A DNA stretch of 38,582 nucleotides from Bacillota bacterium (GTDB taxonomy: Bacteria; Bacillota; Clostridia; Oscillospirales; Oscillospiraceae), in NCBI GenBank assembly GCA_029225225.1, contig JAQXWB010000092.1, positions 1-38,582 of the forward strand, read 5' to 3'. Each line of letters starts with the position of its first letter. Positions within the stretch are counted from its first letter, which is position 1. A program made the position numbers and the translations under genes. Shown piece after piece: positions 1 through 12,691 of this stretch. The notes below the pieces were generated by a model. That model did not search any database and had not been told where the DNA came from. It saw nothing but the letters and a program-made list of their open reading frames with translations.

Positions 1-176
1 TGCGGGAATATCGCCAAGCACCAATCTTCACCCACTAATCGCATTATAACACGGGCGAACGCAAAGCGCAAGAGGCAAGTGCAACAAAGTGCCAACGCTT
101 CCGCGCGTGTCACAGATACTCCCGCATGATACTGCGCGAAACAACACACCAAGCTACATCTGTTCAGAAAGGCGTG

Positions 177-3100
177 ATGACCGATATGGAAATCAAGGAT
201 GTCAAGTTCGGAAAGACCGAGCGCAAGAGCTACGCCAAGTATCAGGAGATCCTGTCGATGCCGAACCTGCTGAAGATTCAGAAGGATTCGTACAACTGGT
301 TCCTGAACGAGGGCCTGCGCGAGGTATTCCGCGACGTCGCCGCGATTACCGACTACACCGGCAACTTAGAGCTGTCCTTCCTTGACTATTCTCTCGACGA
401 AAAGCCCAAATATACGGTCGAGGAATGCAAGGAACGCGACGCAACCTACGCAAAGCCCATCAAGGTGCGCGTCCGTCTGCTTAACAAGCAGACCGGCGAG
501 ATCAAGGATCAGGAGATCTTTATGGGCGATTTCCCGCTCATGACCAACGGCGGCACCTTCGTGATCAACGGCGCGGAGCGCGTCATTGTCTCGCAGATTG
601 TCCGCAGCCCCGGCATGTATTACGGCGACACGGTGGACAAGGCGGATCAGCACATTTACAGCGCGACTGTGATCCCTTACCGCGGCGCATGGCTGGAGTA
701 TGAGACGGATCTGCAGAACTGCTTCTATGTCCGCATCGACAAGAACCGCAAGCTGCCGATTACCTGCCTGATTCGCGCCCTCGGCGTAGAGACCGACGCG
801 CAGATCGTCGAGCTGTTTGGCGAGGATGAGCGCATTAAGGCGACGATGGAGAAGGACACCTGCAAGACCCGTGAGGACAGCCTGCTGGAGATCTACCGCC
901 GTCTGCGTCCGGGCGAGCCGCCCACAGTCGATAACGCCTCGTCCTATTTAGACGCGCTGTTCTTCGACCCGCGCCGCTATGATGTTTCCAAGGTCGGTCG
1001 TTATAAATTCAATAAGAAGATGGATATCTGGAGCCGCCTGAGCGGTCAGGAACTGGCAGAGCCGATCGCCGACCCGCGCACGGGCGAGATCCTTGCCATG
1101 CCCGGCGAGGTTCTGAGCCGCGCAAGAGCGAAGGAGCTTTCGGCGCGCGGTGTCTGCGAAGCGACTCTGACGGTCAACGGCAAGCTCTGCAAGGTGTTCT
1201 CCAACTTCATGGTAGACATGAAGAACTTCGTCGATTTTGATCCGGCGCAGTACGGCATTCGTGAGAAGGTCTGCCGCAAGGTGCTGTTTGAAATGCTCGA
1301 CACGGTTCCCGCCGACGGCTGGGAGGATGCCATCGAGGAGCGCCGCGATGACCTCATTCCGAAGCATATCACCCGCGACGATATCCTTGCTTCGATCAAC
1401 TATCTCAACTGCGTGGTCTACGGCGTCGGCACGACCGACGATATCGACCATTTGGGCAACCGCCGCCTGCGCTGCGTGGGCGAACTGCTGCAAAACCAGT
1501 TCCGCGTCGGCTTTACCCGTTTGGAGCGTGTCATCCGTGAGCGCATGACCGTGCAGGATCTGGACACTGTTACCCCGCAGAGCCTCATCAACATCCGTCC
1601 CGTGACGGCGGTCATTAAGGAATTCTTCGGGTCCTCCCCGCTGTCGCAGTTCATGGATCAGAATAACCCGCTGGCAGAGCTGACACATAAGCGCCGTCTG
1701 TCCGCCCTCGGCCCCGGCGGTCTGTCGAGAGAGCGTGCCTCCTTCGATGTCCGAGATGTCCACTACAGCCACTACGGCAGAATGTGCCCCATCGAGACCC
1801 CCGAAGGCCCGAACATCGGCTTGATCAACTATCTGTCAAGCTTCGCGCAGATCAATGAGTACGGCTTCGTGGAAGCACCTTACCGCAAGGTCGCCAAGGA
1901 ATATGATGAAAACGGCAAGTATGTCGCCTCCCGCGTGACGGACGAGGTTGAGTATATGTCCGCCGATGTGGAGGACGACTACTACATTGCGCAGGCAAAG
2001 GAGCCGGTCGATGAAAACGGCTACCTGCTCAATACCCGCATTACCTGCCGCCACCGCGACGAGATCATCGCCGTTGACCGCGAGACCATTGACTATCTCG
2101 ATGTCTCCCCGAAGATGATGACCTCCATTGCGACGGCGTTCATCCCCTTCCTGCAAAACGACGACGCAAACCGCGCACTGATGGGCGCGAACATGCAGAG
2201 ACAGGCAGTCCCGCTGATGGTCACGGAGGCACCGATTGTCGCCACCGGCATCGAGCAGAAGTGCGCCGTGGACTCCGAGGTCTGCATCAAGGCGGAGGGC
2301 GACGGCGTCGTGACCCGCGTCAGCGCCGATCTCATCACCGTCCGCTATGACAACGGTGAAGTCAAGGATTATAAGCTTACCAAATTCGCCCGTTCCAACC
2401 AAGGCACCTGCGTCAACCAGCGCCCGATCATCGAGGTCGGCGAGCGCGTGACGAACGAACAGATCATTGCAGACGGCCCCGCCTGCTCGCAGGGCGAAAT
2501 TGCACTCGGCAAGAATGTGCTGATCGGCTTCGTCACTTGGGAGGGCTACAACTACGAGGACGCGATCCTGCTCAACGAGCGTCTTGTCCGTGAGGATGTC
2601 TTTACCTCGATCCATATTGAGGAATACGAGACGGAAGCGCGAGACACGAAGCTCGGGCCGGAGGACATTACCCGCGATATCCCGAATGTCGGCGACGACG
2701 TTCTGAAGGATTTGGACGAAGACGGCGTGATCCGCATCGGCGCGGAGGTCAAGTCCGGCGATTATCTGGTCGGCAAGGTCACCCCGAAGGGCGAGACGGA
2801 ACTGACTGCCGAGGAGCGCCTGCTGCGCGCCATCTTCGGCGAGAAGGCGCGCGAGGTGCGCGACACCTCCTTGAAGGTTCCCCACGGCGAGGCGGGCATC
2901 ATCGTGGATGTCAAGGTCTTTACCCGTCAGAACGGCGACGAGCTGGCACCCGGCGTCAACAAGGTCGTCCGCGTTTATATCGCGCAGAAGCGTAAAATCT
3001 CCGTCGGCGATAAGATGGCGGGCCGTCACGGCAACAAGGGCGTTGTCTCCCGCATCCTTCCCGAGGAGGATATGCCGTTCCTGCCCGACGGCACACCGCT

Positions 3101-3944
3101 GGATATCGTGCTGAATCCGCTGGGTGTTCCGTCCCGTATGAACATCGGACAGGTTTTGGAGGTTCACCTCGGCTATGCCGCCCATGCCCTCGGCTGGAAG
3201 GTCGCAACGCCGATCTTCGACGGCGCAAACGAGAAGGACATCCGCGAGACGCTGAAGCTTGCCGGTCTGCGCGAGGATGGCAAGACTGTCCTTTATGACG
3301 GACGCACGGGCGAGCCGTTCGATAACCTCGTTACGGTCGGCTATCCCTATTTCCTCAAGCTGCACCATTTGGTCGATGATAAGATCCATGCCCGTTCCAC
3401 CGGCCCGTACAGCCTCGTCACACAGCAGCCGCTCGGCGGCAAGGCGCAGTTCGGCGGTCAGCGCTTCGGCGAAATGGAAGTCTGGGCGCTGGAAGCTTAC
3501 GGCGCAGCCTATACCCTGCAGGAGATCCTGACGGTCAAGTCCGACGATGTGACCGGCCGTGTCAAGACCTACGAGGCGATCGTCAAGGGACACAATGTCC
3601 CGAAGCCCGGCGTTCCGGAGTCTTTCAAGGTTCTTGTCAAGGAATTGCAGTCTCTCTGCCTCGACGTCCGCGTGTTGGACGATCAGGGCGAGGAAATCGA
3701 GCTGCGTGAGGACGATGATGACGACGATACCGTCTACACCGCCGGCAACGAGAGCTTTGTGACCGACGAGAACGAAGTCCTCTCCTCGGGCTATGCCATT
3801 GATCCCGACAGCTTAGACAGCGATGTTTCCGCTCTCTCCCAGATCATCGGTTTAGGTGATGACGAGGACGCGGAAGACGATGAAGACGATTTTTCCGAGG
3901 AATTCGCCCTTGACGATTTCGATGCGGAAGACGATGAAGAATAA
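177..3944 (+). CDS. rpoB: RNA polymerase subunit beta
   Basis: Beta subunit of the core RNA polymerase, which forms the catalytic cleft with RpoC. The rifampicin region is almost identical to the E. coli one: [30 protein letters not shown] and [17 protein letters not shown] are all present. D494, H504 and S509 match E. coli D516, H526 and S531, so no classical resistance change is seen at these positions. The C-terminal part carries the expected [12 protein letters not shown] and [27 protein letters not shown] motifs. I chose ATG 177 ([13 protein letters not shown]) because homology starts here and GAAAGG lies just upstream. The frame is open back to 126, and ATG 186 is an alternative. The protein is about 1255 residues. 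Residues 1179-1255 form an extra, very acidic tail. rpoC follows after 18 bp, so the two are cotranscribed. Confidence 0.98.
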   Translation: MTDMEIKDVKFGKTERKSYAKYQEILSMPNLLKIQKDSYNWFLNEGLREVFRDVAAITDYTGNLELSFLDYSLDEKPKYTVEECKERDATYAKPIKVRVRLLNKQTGEIKDQEIFMGDFPLMTNGGTFVINGAERVIVSQIVRSPGMYYGDTVDKADQHIYSATVIPYRGAWLEYETDLQNCFYVRIDKNRKLPITCLIRALGVETDAQIVELFGEDERIKATMEKDTCKTREDSLLEIYRRLRPGEPPTVDNASSYLDALFFDPRRYDVSKVGRYKFNKKMDIWSRLSGQELAEPIADPRTGEILAMPGEVLSRARAKELSARGVCEATLTVNGKLCKVFSNFMVDMKNFVDFDPAQYGIREKVCRKVLFEMLDTVPADGWEDAIEERRDDLIPKHITRDDILASINYLNCVVYGVGTTDDIDHLGNRRLRCVGELLQNQFRVGFTRLERVIRERMTVQDLDTVTPQSLINIRPVTAVIKEFFGSSPLSQFMDQNNPLAELTHKRRLSALGPGGLSRERASFDVRDVHYSHYGRMCPIETPEGPNIGLINYLSSFAQINEYGFVEAPYRKVAKEYDENGKYVASRVTDEVEYMSADVEDDYYIAQAKEPVDENGYLLNTRITCRHRDEIIAVDRETIDYLDVSPKMMTSIATAFIPFLQNDDANRALMGANMQRQAVPLMVTEAPIVATGIEQKCAVDSEVCIKAEGDGVVTRVSADLITVRYDNGEVKDYKLTKFARSNQGTCVNQRPIIEVGERVTNEQIIADGPACSQGEIALGKNVLIGFVTWEGYNYEDAILLNERLVREDVFTSIHIEEYETEARDTKLGPEDITRDIPNVGDDVLKDLDEDGVIRIGAEVKSGDYLVGKVTPKGETELTAEERLLRAIFGEKAREVRDTSLKVPHGEAGIIVDVKVFTRQNGDELAPGVNKVVRVYIAQKRKISVGDKMAGRHGNKGVVSRILPEEDMPFLPDGTPLDIVLNPLGVPSRMNIGQVLEVHLGYAAHALGWKVATPIFDGANEKDIRETLKLAGLREDGKTVLYDGRTGEPFDNLVTVGYPYFLKLHHLVDDKIHARSTGPYSLVTQQPLGGKAQFGGQRFGEMEVWALEAYGAAYTLQEILTVKSDDVTGRVKTYEAIVKGHNVPKPGVPESFKVLVKELQSLCLDVRVLDDQGEEIELREDDDDDDTVYTAGNESFVTDENEVLSSGYAIDPDSLDSDVSALSQIIGLGDDEDAEDDEDDFSEEFALDDFDAEDDEE

Positions 3945-3962
3945 AAAAGGAGGAGTAATACG

Positions 3963-7655
<3,693 letters not shown>

Positions 7656-7680
7656 GCGCACACCTGCACAAATCGAATCA

Positions 7681-7726
7681 AAAAAGATCCCACAGCTTCG
7701 TTCATGTGAAGCTGTGGGATCTTTTT
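7681..7726 (+). terminator. Rho-independent terminator of rpoBC
   Basis: A perfect 19-bp stem (7681-7699 with 7708-7726) with an 8-nt loop. It is GC-rich in the centre (GATCCCACAGCTTC) and flanked by A5 and T5 runs. Its symmetry means it could also stop transcripts arriving from the minus-strand transposase side. Confidence 0.95.
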
Positions 7727-7728
7727 GC

Positions 7729-7755
7729 GTGTCAATGGGGACAGACCTGTGACAC
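7729..7755. repeat. REP-like palindrome next to the rpoC terminator
   Basis: An imperfect palindrome bounded by GTGTCA and TGACAC with a GGGGACAG...CCTGT core. It resembles, but is not identical to, the GGGGACGG-core palindromes that flank the Y1-type transposase element at 10252-11097. It may be a solo REP-like copy or the scar of an older insertion. Confidence 0.45.
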
Positions 7756-7893
7756 CTTTTTGATGGCTTGCTCATTGGCTCCCTGCTGCTTGGTAGTGTC
7801 AAGTATTATGCGCAAAATTGATTATGGCTCTGGTAGAAATCTATTACAGGGGGCGGGATACCGCCCCTTGGTTACGATTCAGCGGGCAGGGCG

Positions 7894-7943
7894 CAAAGTG
7901 TCAAGGGCGGCGGTACGCCGCTTGTCTTGCCCTTGACGCTTTG
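7894..7943 (-). terminator. Long hairpin downstream of the IS256 transposase
   Basis: A 14-bp stem with one mismatch (7894-7907 with 7930-7943; CAAAGTGTCAAGGG pairs with CCCTTGACGCTTTG) encloses a second GC-rich hairpin, CGGCGGTACGCCG. A separate GGGGCGG/CCGCCCC stem lies at 7850-7867. Both lie 3' of the transposase on its own strand, inside the element. There is no T-run, so it may be a structural or insulating hairpin rather than a true terminator. Confidence 0.45.
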
Positions 7944-7958
7944 TGACCTGACTGCTGC

Positions 7959-9146
7959 TTATCCAACCAGCAGCTCCTGCTCCATCGCCTCCAGGTGCTT
8001 CATGCTCATGTACTTCTTGCTGCCCCATTGGGTTCCAGCCACATGGCGCAGCCGGGCGCACACCAGCATCAAAGCCGAATTTCCGTCCGGGAAAGCGCCG
8101 ACTACCCTCGTCCTGCGCCGGATCTCGCGGTTCATCCGTTCGATCACATTGTTGGTTCGGATCTTTGTCCAGTGCTCAGAGGGAAAGTCACAGTAGGTCA
8201 GCGTTTCCTCAATTCCCGCCTCTATCTTCTTTGCGGCCTCCGGCAGCTTCATGGCCTTCAGCTCCGCAACCACTGCGGTAGCTTTCTCCCGGGCGGCCTT
8301 CTTGCTCTCCTGCGCGTGGATCGCTTTGAGCATCTTCGCCACATTTTTTACCTTGGATTTGGGCACAACAGAGAATACGTTCCGGTAGAAATGCACGACA
8401 CAGCGTTGGTACTTCGCTTCGGGAAACACCTCTCCCACAGCCTCCAGCATCCCCAGACATTTGTCCCCGACAATGAGTTTGACACCTTCAAGACCTCTTC
8501 CACGAAGCCACTGGAAGAAGCTGACCCAGCTTGCCTTGTCCTCTTTCATCCCCTCGGCCGCACCCAAAACCTCACGATAGCCGTCCTCATTCACAGCAAT
8601 CGCCACCAAAACGGCCACATTTTCGTACTCACCGCCCCAATTTCGCTTGAGATAGATTCCGTCAACGTACACATAGGGATACTTTCCGCCTTGCAGGGGA
8701 CGGTTACGCCAGGCCTCAATGTTGACATAGGCTTTCTTGTTCAGCTCGCTGATGGTGGAGGCGGACACCTTGCTGCCCCACAGAGCCTCAGTGATGTCCT
8801 CTACCCGACGCACGGACACGCCTGCCAGGTACATCTCGATCAGGGCTTCCTCCACGCTGCTTTCCCGGCGGCGGTAGCGCTCAATGATGGCAGTCTCGAA
8901 AGAGATGCCCTTCAGACGGGGCACGTGGAGCGTCACATTCCCGGAAGTGGTAGTCAGGTTCCGGTCATAGTGACCGCTGCGATAGCCCTGACGGGCCTCG
9001 CTGCGCTCGTATCTGGCCGCCTGGGTGAGCTTCTGGGCTTCGGCCTCCAGCAGCTCGTTGAGGGTCTCTTCTACGCTACCTCGAACCAATTCCTTGATTT
9101 GCCCCTTGATAATTTCCTCGTTGAATTGTACAATGTTGTTGGACAT
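7959..9146 (-). CDS. IS256 family (mutator type) transposase
   Basis: A complete 395-residue DDE transposase that mobilises the element around it. The order of motifs is that of the family: an N-terminal DNA-binding part with the RSGHYDR(N)LTT...VPRLKG segment; the first catalytic Asp in YVYVDGIYLKR; the second in IVGDKCLG, followed by the family CxxH motif (CVVHFYRN); and the catalytic Glu in NVIERMNREIRRRTRVVGAFP. No frameshift or stop interrupts it, so it may be active. A GGAGAC-like ribosome binding sequence lies upstream on the minus strand. The large plus-strand open frame across this region is its shadow. Confidence 0.95.
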   Translation of the reverse strand: MSNNIVQFNEEIIKGQIKELVRGSVEETLNELLEAEAQKLTQAARYERSEARQGYRSGHYDRNLTTTSGNVTLHVPRLKGISFETAIIERYRRRESSVEEALIEMYLAGVSVRRVEDITEALWGSKVSASTISELNKKAYVNIEAWRNRPLQGGKYPYVYVDGIYLKRNWGGEYENVAVLVAIAVNEDGYREVLGAAEGMKEDKASWVSFFQWLRGRGLEGVKLIVGDKCLGMLEAVGEVFPEAKYQRCVVHFYRNVFSVVPKSKVKNVAKMLKAIHAQESKKAAREKATAVVAELKAMKLPEAAKKIEAGIEETLTYCDFPSEHWTKIRTNNVIERMNREIRRRTRVVGAFPDGNSALMLVCARLRHVAGTQWGSKKYMSMKHLEAMEQELLVG

Positions 9147-9286
9147 GGTTTGTCGTCTCCTTTCAGAATGTGTGTCGCAACTTCATTCTACCAGAGACCA
9201 GCAAGCCGTGTCTACTTTTTTGCCTTTTTCAATTTGCGCAACTTATTGTACCTTATCGGCTGCTTCATCAATGTGCTTAGCGGCGT

Positions 9287-9317
9287 AAAACCCCGCAGGA
9301 GATTCTTCTCCTGCGGG
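9287..9317 (-). terminator. Terminator of the SLH gene remnant (minus strand)
   Basis: A perfect 11-bp stem (9292-9302 with 9307-9317; CCCGCAGGAGA) with a 4-nt loop. Read on the minus strand it is followed by TTTT. It lies about 80 bp past the stop codon of the SLH remnant and outside the IS256 element. Confidence 0.8.
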
Positions 9318-9399
9318 ATGCTTGGTTGGGGGTATCTGAATCAATCAGCAAGCGCGCTCGGCAAAAGAGACTCAGACGATTTGTTTATAGACTCCCTCG

Positions 9400-10275
9400 T
9401 TACTTGCTGAAATCTCTGAAGAGGAAGGTCACAATCTGACCGCGGGTACAGGTAGCCTGCGGAGAGAAGGTCTTTGCGGAAGTACCGTTAGTAATGCCGT
9501 TTGCTACCGCCCAAAGCACTGCATTATAGAAGTAATCGCTTGATTTCACATCGGTGAAATCGCATTTTCCGTTTACCTCCGGCTCATTATTCGAGCGATA
9601 TTGGAATGTAACAACCTGACCGCGGGTGCAAGGCTCATTCGGAGAGAATTTGGTGCTGGAAGTGCCGGTAGTAATACCGTTCTCTACTGCCCAAATGACA
9701 GCAGTATAGAAATAGTCGGATTTCTTTACATCAGCAAAGGGATTGTTCCCGGACTGCGGTGCGGGTTCGCCTGCGGCTCTCCACAGGAAAGTCACAACCT
9801 GTCCTCTTGTGCAGGGACTCTCCGGACTGAAATGGGTCTTGTCAGTGCCGTTGGTAATACCCTGTTCGACCGCCCAAGCAACAGGTGTCGCATAAAAGCT
9901 ACTCTCGCTTACATCGACAAACTGGCTGGCGCCGGAAGACGTCTGTTTTTCAACCTTTCCGCATGTCGCACAGGTACGCTGTTTTCCAACCGTCACAAGA
10001 CCGGTTGCATCGGTTATCGACTGCCAATCCGACCAGGAGTGGCCAAGCTTCTGGATGGTTTTTTCCTGCGTCATACCGCAAACTGTGCATTTATAGACGG
10101 TTGTACCGTTTTCGGTGCAGGTAGCCGAGGCAGTAACTGTACCGGCATCCATTGTATGAGCGCCTTCGTCTTTTTTGAGATCGGTATAGCCCTCATCCAC
10201 ACAGGCATGCCAATGCGAGGTTTCGTTATACGTCCAGTCGGAAGAATTAGCACAGGGGACGGTTCCTTGTCTCAT
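9400..10275 (-). pseudogene. C-terminal remnant of an SLH-domain surface protein
   Basis: About 290 codons. The N-terminal part has a Cys/His motif typical of clostridial surface proteins (SHWHAC...GAHT...CTENGTTVYKCTVCG, then GHSWSDW and CATCG). Three S-layer homology domains follow, each with a DV...YATPVAWAVEQGITNGT...FSP...CTRGQVVTFLWR-type core; SLH domains bind the cell wall. There is no signal peptide and no upstream part of the gene, because the sequence stops at the end of the RAYT-type element at about 10252. The remnant is probably the tail of a protein cut by that insertion. Its first possible ATG (10275) overlaps the RAYT stop codon as TAATG, so it could still be translated by coupling, but it would not be exported. 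The frame also stays open further upstream inside the transposase gene. A terminator lies downstream. Confidence 0.8.
10252..10272. repeat. REP-like palindrome, left end of the RAYT element
   Basis: ACAGGGGACGGTTCCTTGTC plus one base. It forms an imperfect hairpin (ACA-GG...CC-TGT) and matches the right-end copy in inverted orientation. Part of it is read through in the SLH remnant frame as GTVPC. Confidence 0.65.
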
Positions 10276-11027
10276 TATCTCAGCCATCTTTCCACCATTC
10301 CTTTGGATTCGCCGCACACACGGGAGATTTGGCGAATGGAAGCACCTTGTGCGCGGACGCTTTTCACGGTTCTTTCCTTCAGTTCCTTGGGCAGACTCCG
10401 AAAATCCGAGGCGTTTTTGCATTTTGCGTAACTCTCGATCAGCCTTTGCACCTGCTCGTCCGTCAATCGCTGCTCGGCTGCATCTTCGTCATCCAAGCAC
10501 TGATCATCGGAGCTTTGCGCATGAAACGCCACAAACTCCTCGCTGCTCAAGATTGAAAAAATAAAGTTTCGGTCGATTAACGCAGTGTCCGAAAAATACT
10601 CGTTGTAGCTGCTGTAACAGTAGTCTGCAACGCTCCCGCAGATACCGGCTTTCACCGGATTCTGATGGATATATCGGAGTACCGTCAGCAGGTATGCATC
10701 GGTTTCGACCGGTTCGCTTTTGTAGCGATCCTGAAACAAATGCCCGATGCGCTGATATTTGGCATTATACCAATAGACGAAGCGCACGGTAATACGTTTC
10801 ATACTCTTTTCAATCGGCTCACTACCCTCTTGGAAAAGAAGGTGTACATGGTTTCCCATCAGGCAATAGGCAAAGATTTTGAATGCGCTAATCGCTTGAC
10901 TTTTCGCTAAAATCTGCAGGAACTTTTCATAGTCTGCGCCTTCCTTAAAAATCTGCTGTCGATTTACACCACGCAGCATGATATGATAGATTCCGCTGCT
11001 ACTTTTTCTTCGTGCTTGTCTCGGCAT
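10275..11027 (-). CDS. REP-associated tyrosine (Y1-type, IS200-like) transposase
   Basis: 250 residues. It is an HUH single-strand transposase of the Y1_Tnp type: the HUH motif is in YCLMGNHVHLLFQ, and the nucleophilic Tyr is probably the one in RYIHQNPVKAGI. The N-terminus (MPRQARRKSSSGIYHIMLRGVNRQQIF) is typical of the RAYT/TnpA_REP group. The C-terminal part, ending SIRQISRVCGESKGMVERWLR, looks like a helix-turn-helix, which many RAYTs carry. Such enzymes cut and join REP palindromes, and two such palindromes flank this gene. The frame is intact. The TAA stop overlaps an ATG (TAATG) that opens the SLH remnant. Confidence 0.9.
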   Translation of the reverse strand: MPRQARRKSSSGIYHIMLRGVNRQQIFKEGADYEKFLQILAKSQAISAFKIFAYCLMGNHVHLLFQEGSEPIEKSMKRITVRFVYWYNAKYQRIGHLFQDRYKSEPVETDAYLLTVLRYIHQNPVKAGICGSVADYCYSSYNEYFSDTALIDRNFIFSILSSEEFVAFHAQSSDDQCLDDEDAAEQRLTDEQVQRLIESYAKCKNASDFRSLPKELKERTVKSVRAQGASIRQISRVCGESKGMVERWLR

Positions 11028-11073
11028 TCTTCATCACCCAAAATCAGGATAGCATAACCGAAAAGTTTTGTCA

Positions 11074-11097
11074 AGACAGGGAACCGTCCCCTTGTCT
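11074..11097. repeat. REP-like palindrome, right end of the RAYT element
   Basis: Imperfect palindrome AGACAGGGAACCGTCCCCTT followed by GTCT. It is the inverted partner of the copy at 10252-10272 and lies about 47 bp upstream of the transposase start codon. Confidence 0.65.
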
Positions 11098-11236
11098 TAT
11101 GAAGGAAGTATAAATTGACATTTTCTTCCTGCAACGGTAGACATAATATAATAAAACATTTGTTCGAAAATTTGATTTTACGCCGAATAATCACCGAAAA
11201 AAACAAAAAATAATGTGCCGAAGTATGAAAAAGTGA

Positions 11237-11265
11237 TTGCAATTTCCGCTTGAGGATAGTATACT
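11237..11265 (+). promoter_or_regulatory. SigA-type promoter of the dcw cluster
   Basis: TTGCAA (11237-11242), a 17-bp spacer and TATACT (11260-11265). The predicted start is near 11272, about 50 nt upstream of the preferred mraZ start. The preceding 130 bp are AT-rich and contain no gene. Confidence 0.85.
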
Positions 11266-11322
11266 GTTAGTGAGTGGAGCCAAATGGAAGAAAAAAGAGC
11301 AAAATGGAGCGAGGTGAGGGCG

Positions 11323-11739
11323 ATGTACGGTCAATACAAGCACACATTGGATCCAAAGGGCAGACTGTTCGTCCCCTCGAAGTTCCGAGAGGAGTTGGGC
11401 GCTTCGTTTTATATCGCAAAGGCGCCTGACGGCTGTCTTGCGGTCTATCCGGAAGCGGAGTGGAAGCGCGTGCTCGACCGCTTCAACGCGCTCCCTATGT
11501 CACAGGCGCGCAATATGCGTGTGTTTCTTGCCAATGTGATCAAATGCGAACCGGACAAGCAGGGGCGTTTTCTCCTGCCGGACTCCTTCCGGGAATACGC
11601 CGGAATCAAGCAGGAAGCCGTGTTCCTCGGTCAGGCGGGTCGTGCTGAAATCTGGTCTGCGGATCGCTATGCGGCGGAGGAGGAGAAGTACCTCACGCCG
11701 GAGGCGCTTGCCGCTGTGATGGAAGAATTGGGGTTCTGA
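11323..11739 (+). CDS. mraZ: Transcriptional regulator MraZ
   Basis: A DNA-binding protein of the AbrB/SpoVT fold that forms ring oligomers and represses its own dcw promoter in studied bacteria. The two internal repeats each carry the family DxxGR signature: DPKGRLFVPSKFREEL near residue 10 and DKQGRFLLPDSFREY near residue 80. I chose ATG 11323 (MYGQYKHTLDPKGR) because it gives 138 residues, close to the family's ~143, and has GAGGTGAGGG just upstream. ATG 11284 in the same frame would add a 13-residue N-terminus that is unlike other MraZ proteins. The stop overlaps the rsmH start by one base (TGATG). First gene of the cluster. Confidence 0.95.
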   Translation: MYGQYKHTLDPKGRLFVPSKFREELGASFYIAKAPDGCLAVYPEAEWKRVLDRFNALPMSQARNMRVFLANVIKCEPDKQGRFLLPDSFREYAGIKQEAVFLGQAGRAEIWSADRYAAEEEKYLTPEALAAVMEELGF

Positions 11740-12671
11740 TGGAATTTAGTCATAAATCCGTCCTTTTGGACGAATGCATGGAAGCGTTAAAGCTCCGTCC
11801 CGACGGAATCTATTTGGACGGGACGCTCGGCGGCGCGGGACATTCCTATGAGATCGCCCGCCGTCTGACGACGGGAAGGCTGATCGGCGTGGACAGAGAC
11901 GCGGTCGCGCTGCAGGCTGCCGGAGAGCGGCTTGCGCCGTTTGCAGACCGTGTGACGACGGTTCATTCAAATTTTTCCGAGCTGGATCACATTTTAGACG
12001 GTCTTGGCATTGACGCGGTGGACGGGATGCTCTTTGATCTCGGCGTTTCTTCCCCGCAGTTGGATGACGCGCAGCGCGGCTTTTCCTACATGGCGGACGC
12101 GCCGCTCGATATGCGCATGAACAAGGACGACACACTCACGGCGGCGGAGGTCGTGAACCTCTGGTCGCAGGACGAGCTGCGCCGCATCCTCTATGAATAC
12201 GGCGAGGAGCGTTACGCGCCGCAGATTGCCGCAGCGATCGTCCGCAGGCGCGAGAAAGCGCCCATCCGCACGACGCTGGAGCTGGTGGAGGTCATTCGTT
12301 CCGCCATGCCGCCGCAGGCGCTGCGCGAAAAGCAGCACCCCGCCAAGCGGAGCTTTCAAGCCATCCGCATCGCGGTCAACGATGAGCTGGGCGCAATTGG
12401 CAAGCTGATGCGTAGCGCGTTTGCAAGATTGAAGCCGGGCGGGAGACTGGCGGTCATTACCTTCCACTCGTTGGAAGACCGTATCGTCAAGAGCGAGATG
12501 CAGCTTGCCGCGCGCGGGTGCACCTGCCCGCCGGAATTCCCGGTCTGTGTATGCGGTAAAACGCCGCTGATCCGTATTGTCACGCGCAAGCCGATCGTTT
12601 CCGGCGCGCGTGAGTTGGAGGATAATCCCCGCGCGAGAAGCGCGAAGCTCCGCGTAGCGGAGAAGCTGTAG
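11739..12671 (+). CDS. rsmH: 16S rRNA (cytosine-1402-N4)-methyltransferase
   Basis: 310 residues, the normal length. It methylates N4 of C1402 in 16S rRNA using S-adenosylmethionine. The N-terminus has the typical HKSVLLDECMEAL, and the SAM-binding motif is YLDGTLGGAGHSYEI. Further family landmarks are DLGVSSPQLDDAQRGFSYMADAPLDMRM and the C-terminal AVITFHSLEDRIVK. Translation is coupled to mraZ by a one-base TGATG overlap. The position directly after mraZ is conserved in the dcw cluster. Confidence 0.98.
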   Translation: MEFSHKSVLLDECMEALKLRPDGIYLDGTLGGAGHSYEIARRLTTGRLIGVDRDAVALQAAGERLAPFADRVTTVHSNFSELDHILDGLGIDAVDGMLFDLGVSSPQLDDAQRGFSYMADAPLDMRMNKDDTLTAAEVVNLWSQDELRRILYEYGEERYAPQIAAAIVRRREKAPIRTTLELVEVIRSAMPPQALREKQHPAKRSFQAIRIAVNDELGAIGKLMRSAFARLKPGGRLAVITFHSLEDRIVKSEMQLAARGCTCPPEFPVCVCGKTPLIRIVTRKPIVSGARELEDNPRARSAKLRVAEKL

Positions 12672-12691
12672 CGACGAAGGAGGCGCAAACT

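Larger units (their letters stand above)
7798..9251 (-). mobile_element. IS256-family insertion sequence
   Basis: About 1.45 kb holding one intact transposase. The ends are imperfect inverted repeats. The left end reads GTCAAGTATTATGCGCAAAA, and the right end read in reverse reads GTACAATAAGTTGCGCAAAT, sharing TGCGCAAA. TCTGGTAGAA also recurs near both ends (about 7829-7838 and, inverted, about 9187-9196). The 8 bp on either side do not match, so no target-site duplication is visible and the exact ends may be off by a few bases. It sits between the rpoC terminator and an SLH gene remnant and appears not to break a recognisable gene. Confidence 0.8.
10252..11097 (-). mobile_element. RAYT/IS200-like (Y1) transposase element with REP-like ends
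   Basis: An 846-bp unit holding one HUH transposase gene. The left end carries ACAGGGGACGGTTCCTTGTC (10252-10271). The right end carries a nearly inverted copy starting AGACAGGGAACCGTCCCCTT (11074-11097). Each end is itself an imperfect palindrome, the form expected of REP sequences handled by RAYT enzymes. The left end joins directly to the SLH remnant. Confidence 0.7.

Noticed and set aside
27-50. A possible rpoB promoter with TATAAC at 45-50
   Set aside because: No -35 hexamer at 16-18 bp spacing; the real promoter is probably further upstream, outside the window.
1836-3593. A 585-codon minus-strand open frame inside rpoB
   Set aside because: Same cause: antisense frame of a codon-biased gene, with no ribosome binding site or motif.
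7790-9259. Target-site duplication of the IS256 element
   Set aside because: The 8 bp flanking the inferred ends (TTGGTAGT and CTTATCGG) do not match. Either the ends are slightly misplaced or the duplication has decayed.
7995-9410. A 471-codon plus-strand frame across the IS256 element
   Set aside because: The transposase on the minus strand has clear DDE and CxxH motifs; this is its complement.
9601-10431. A 276-codon plus-strand frame over the SLH remnant
   Set aside because: The minus strand encodes three recognisable SLH domains; the plus frame has no motif.
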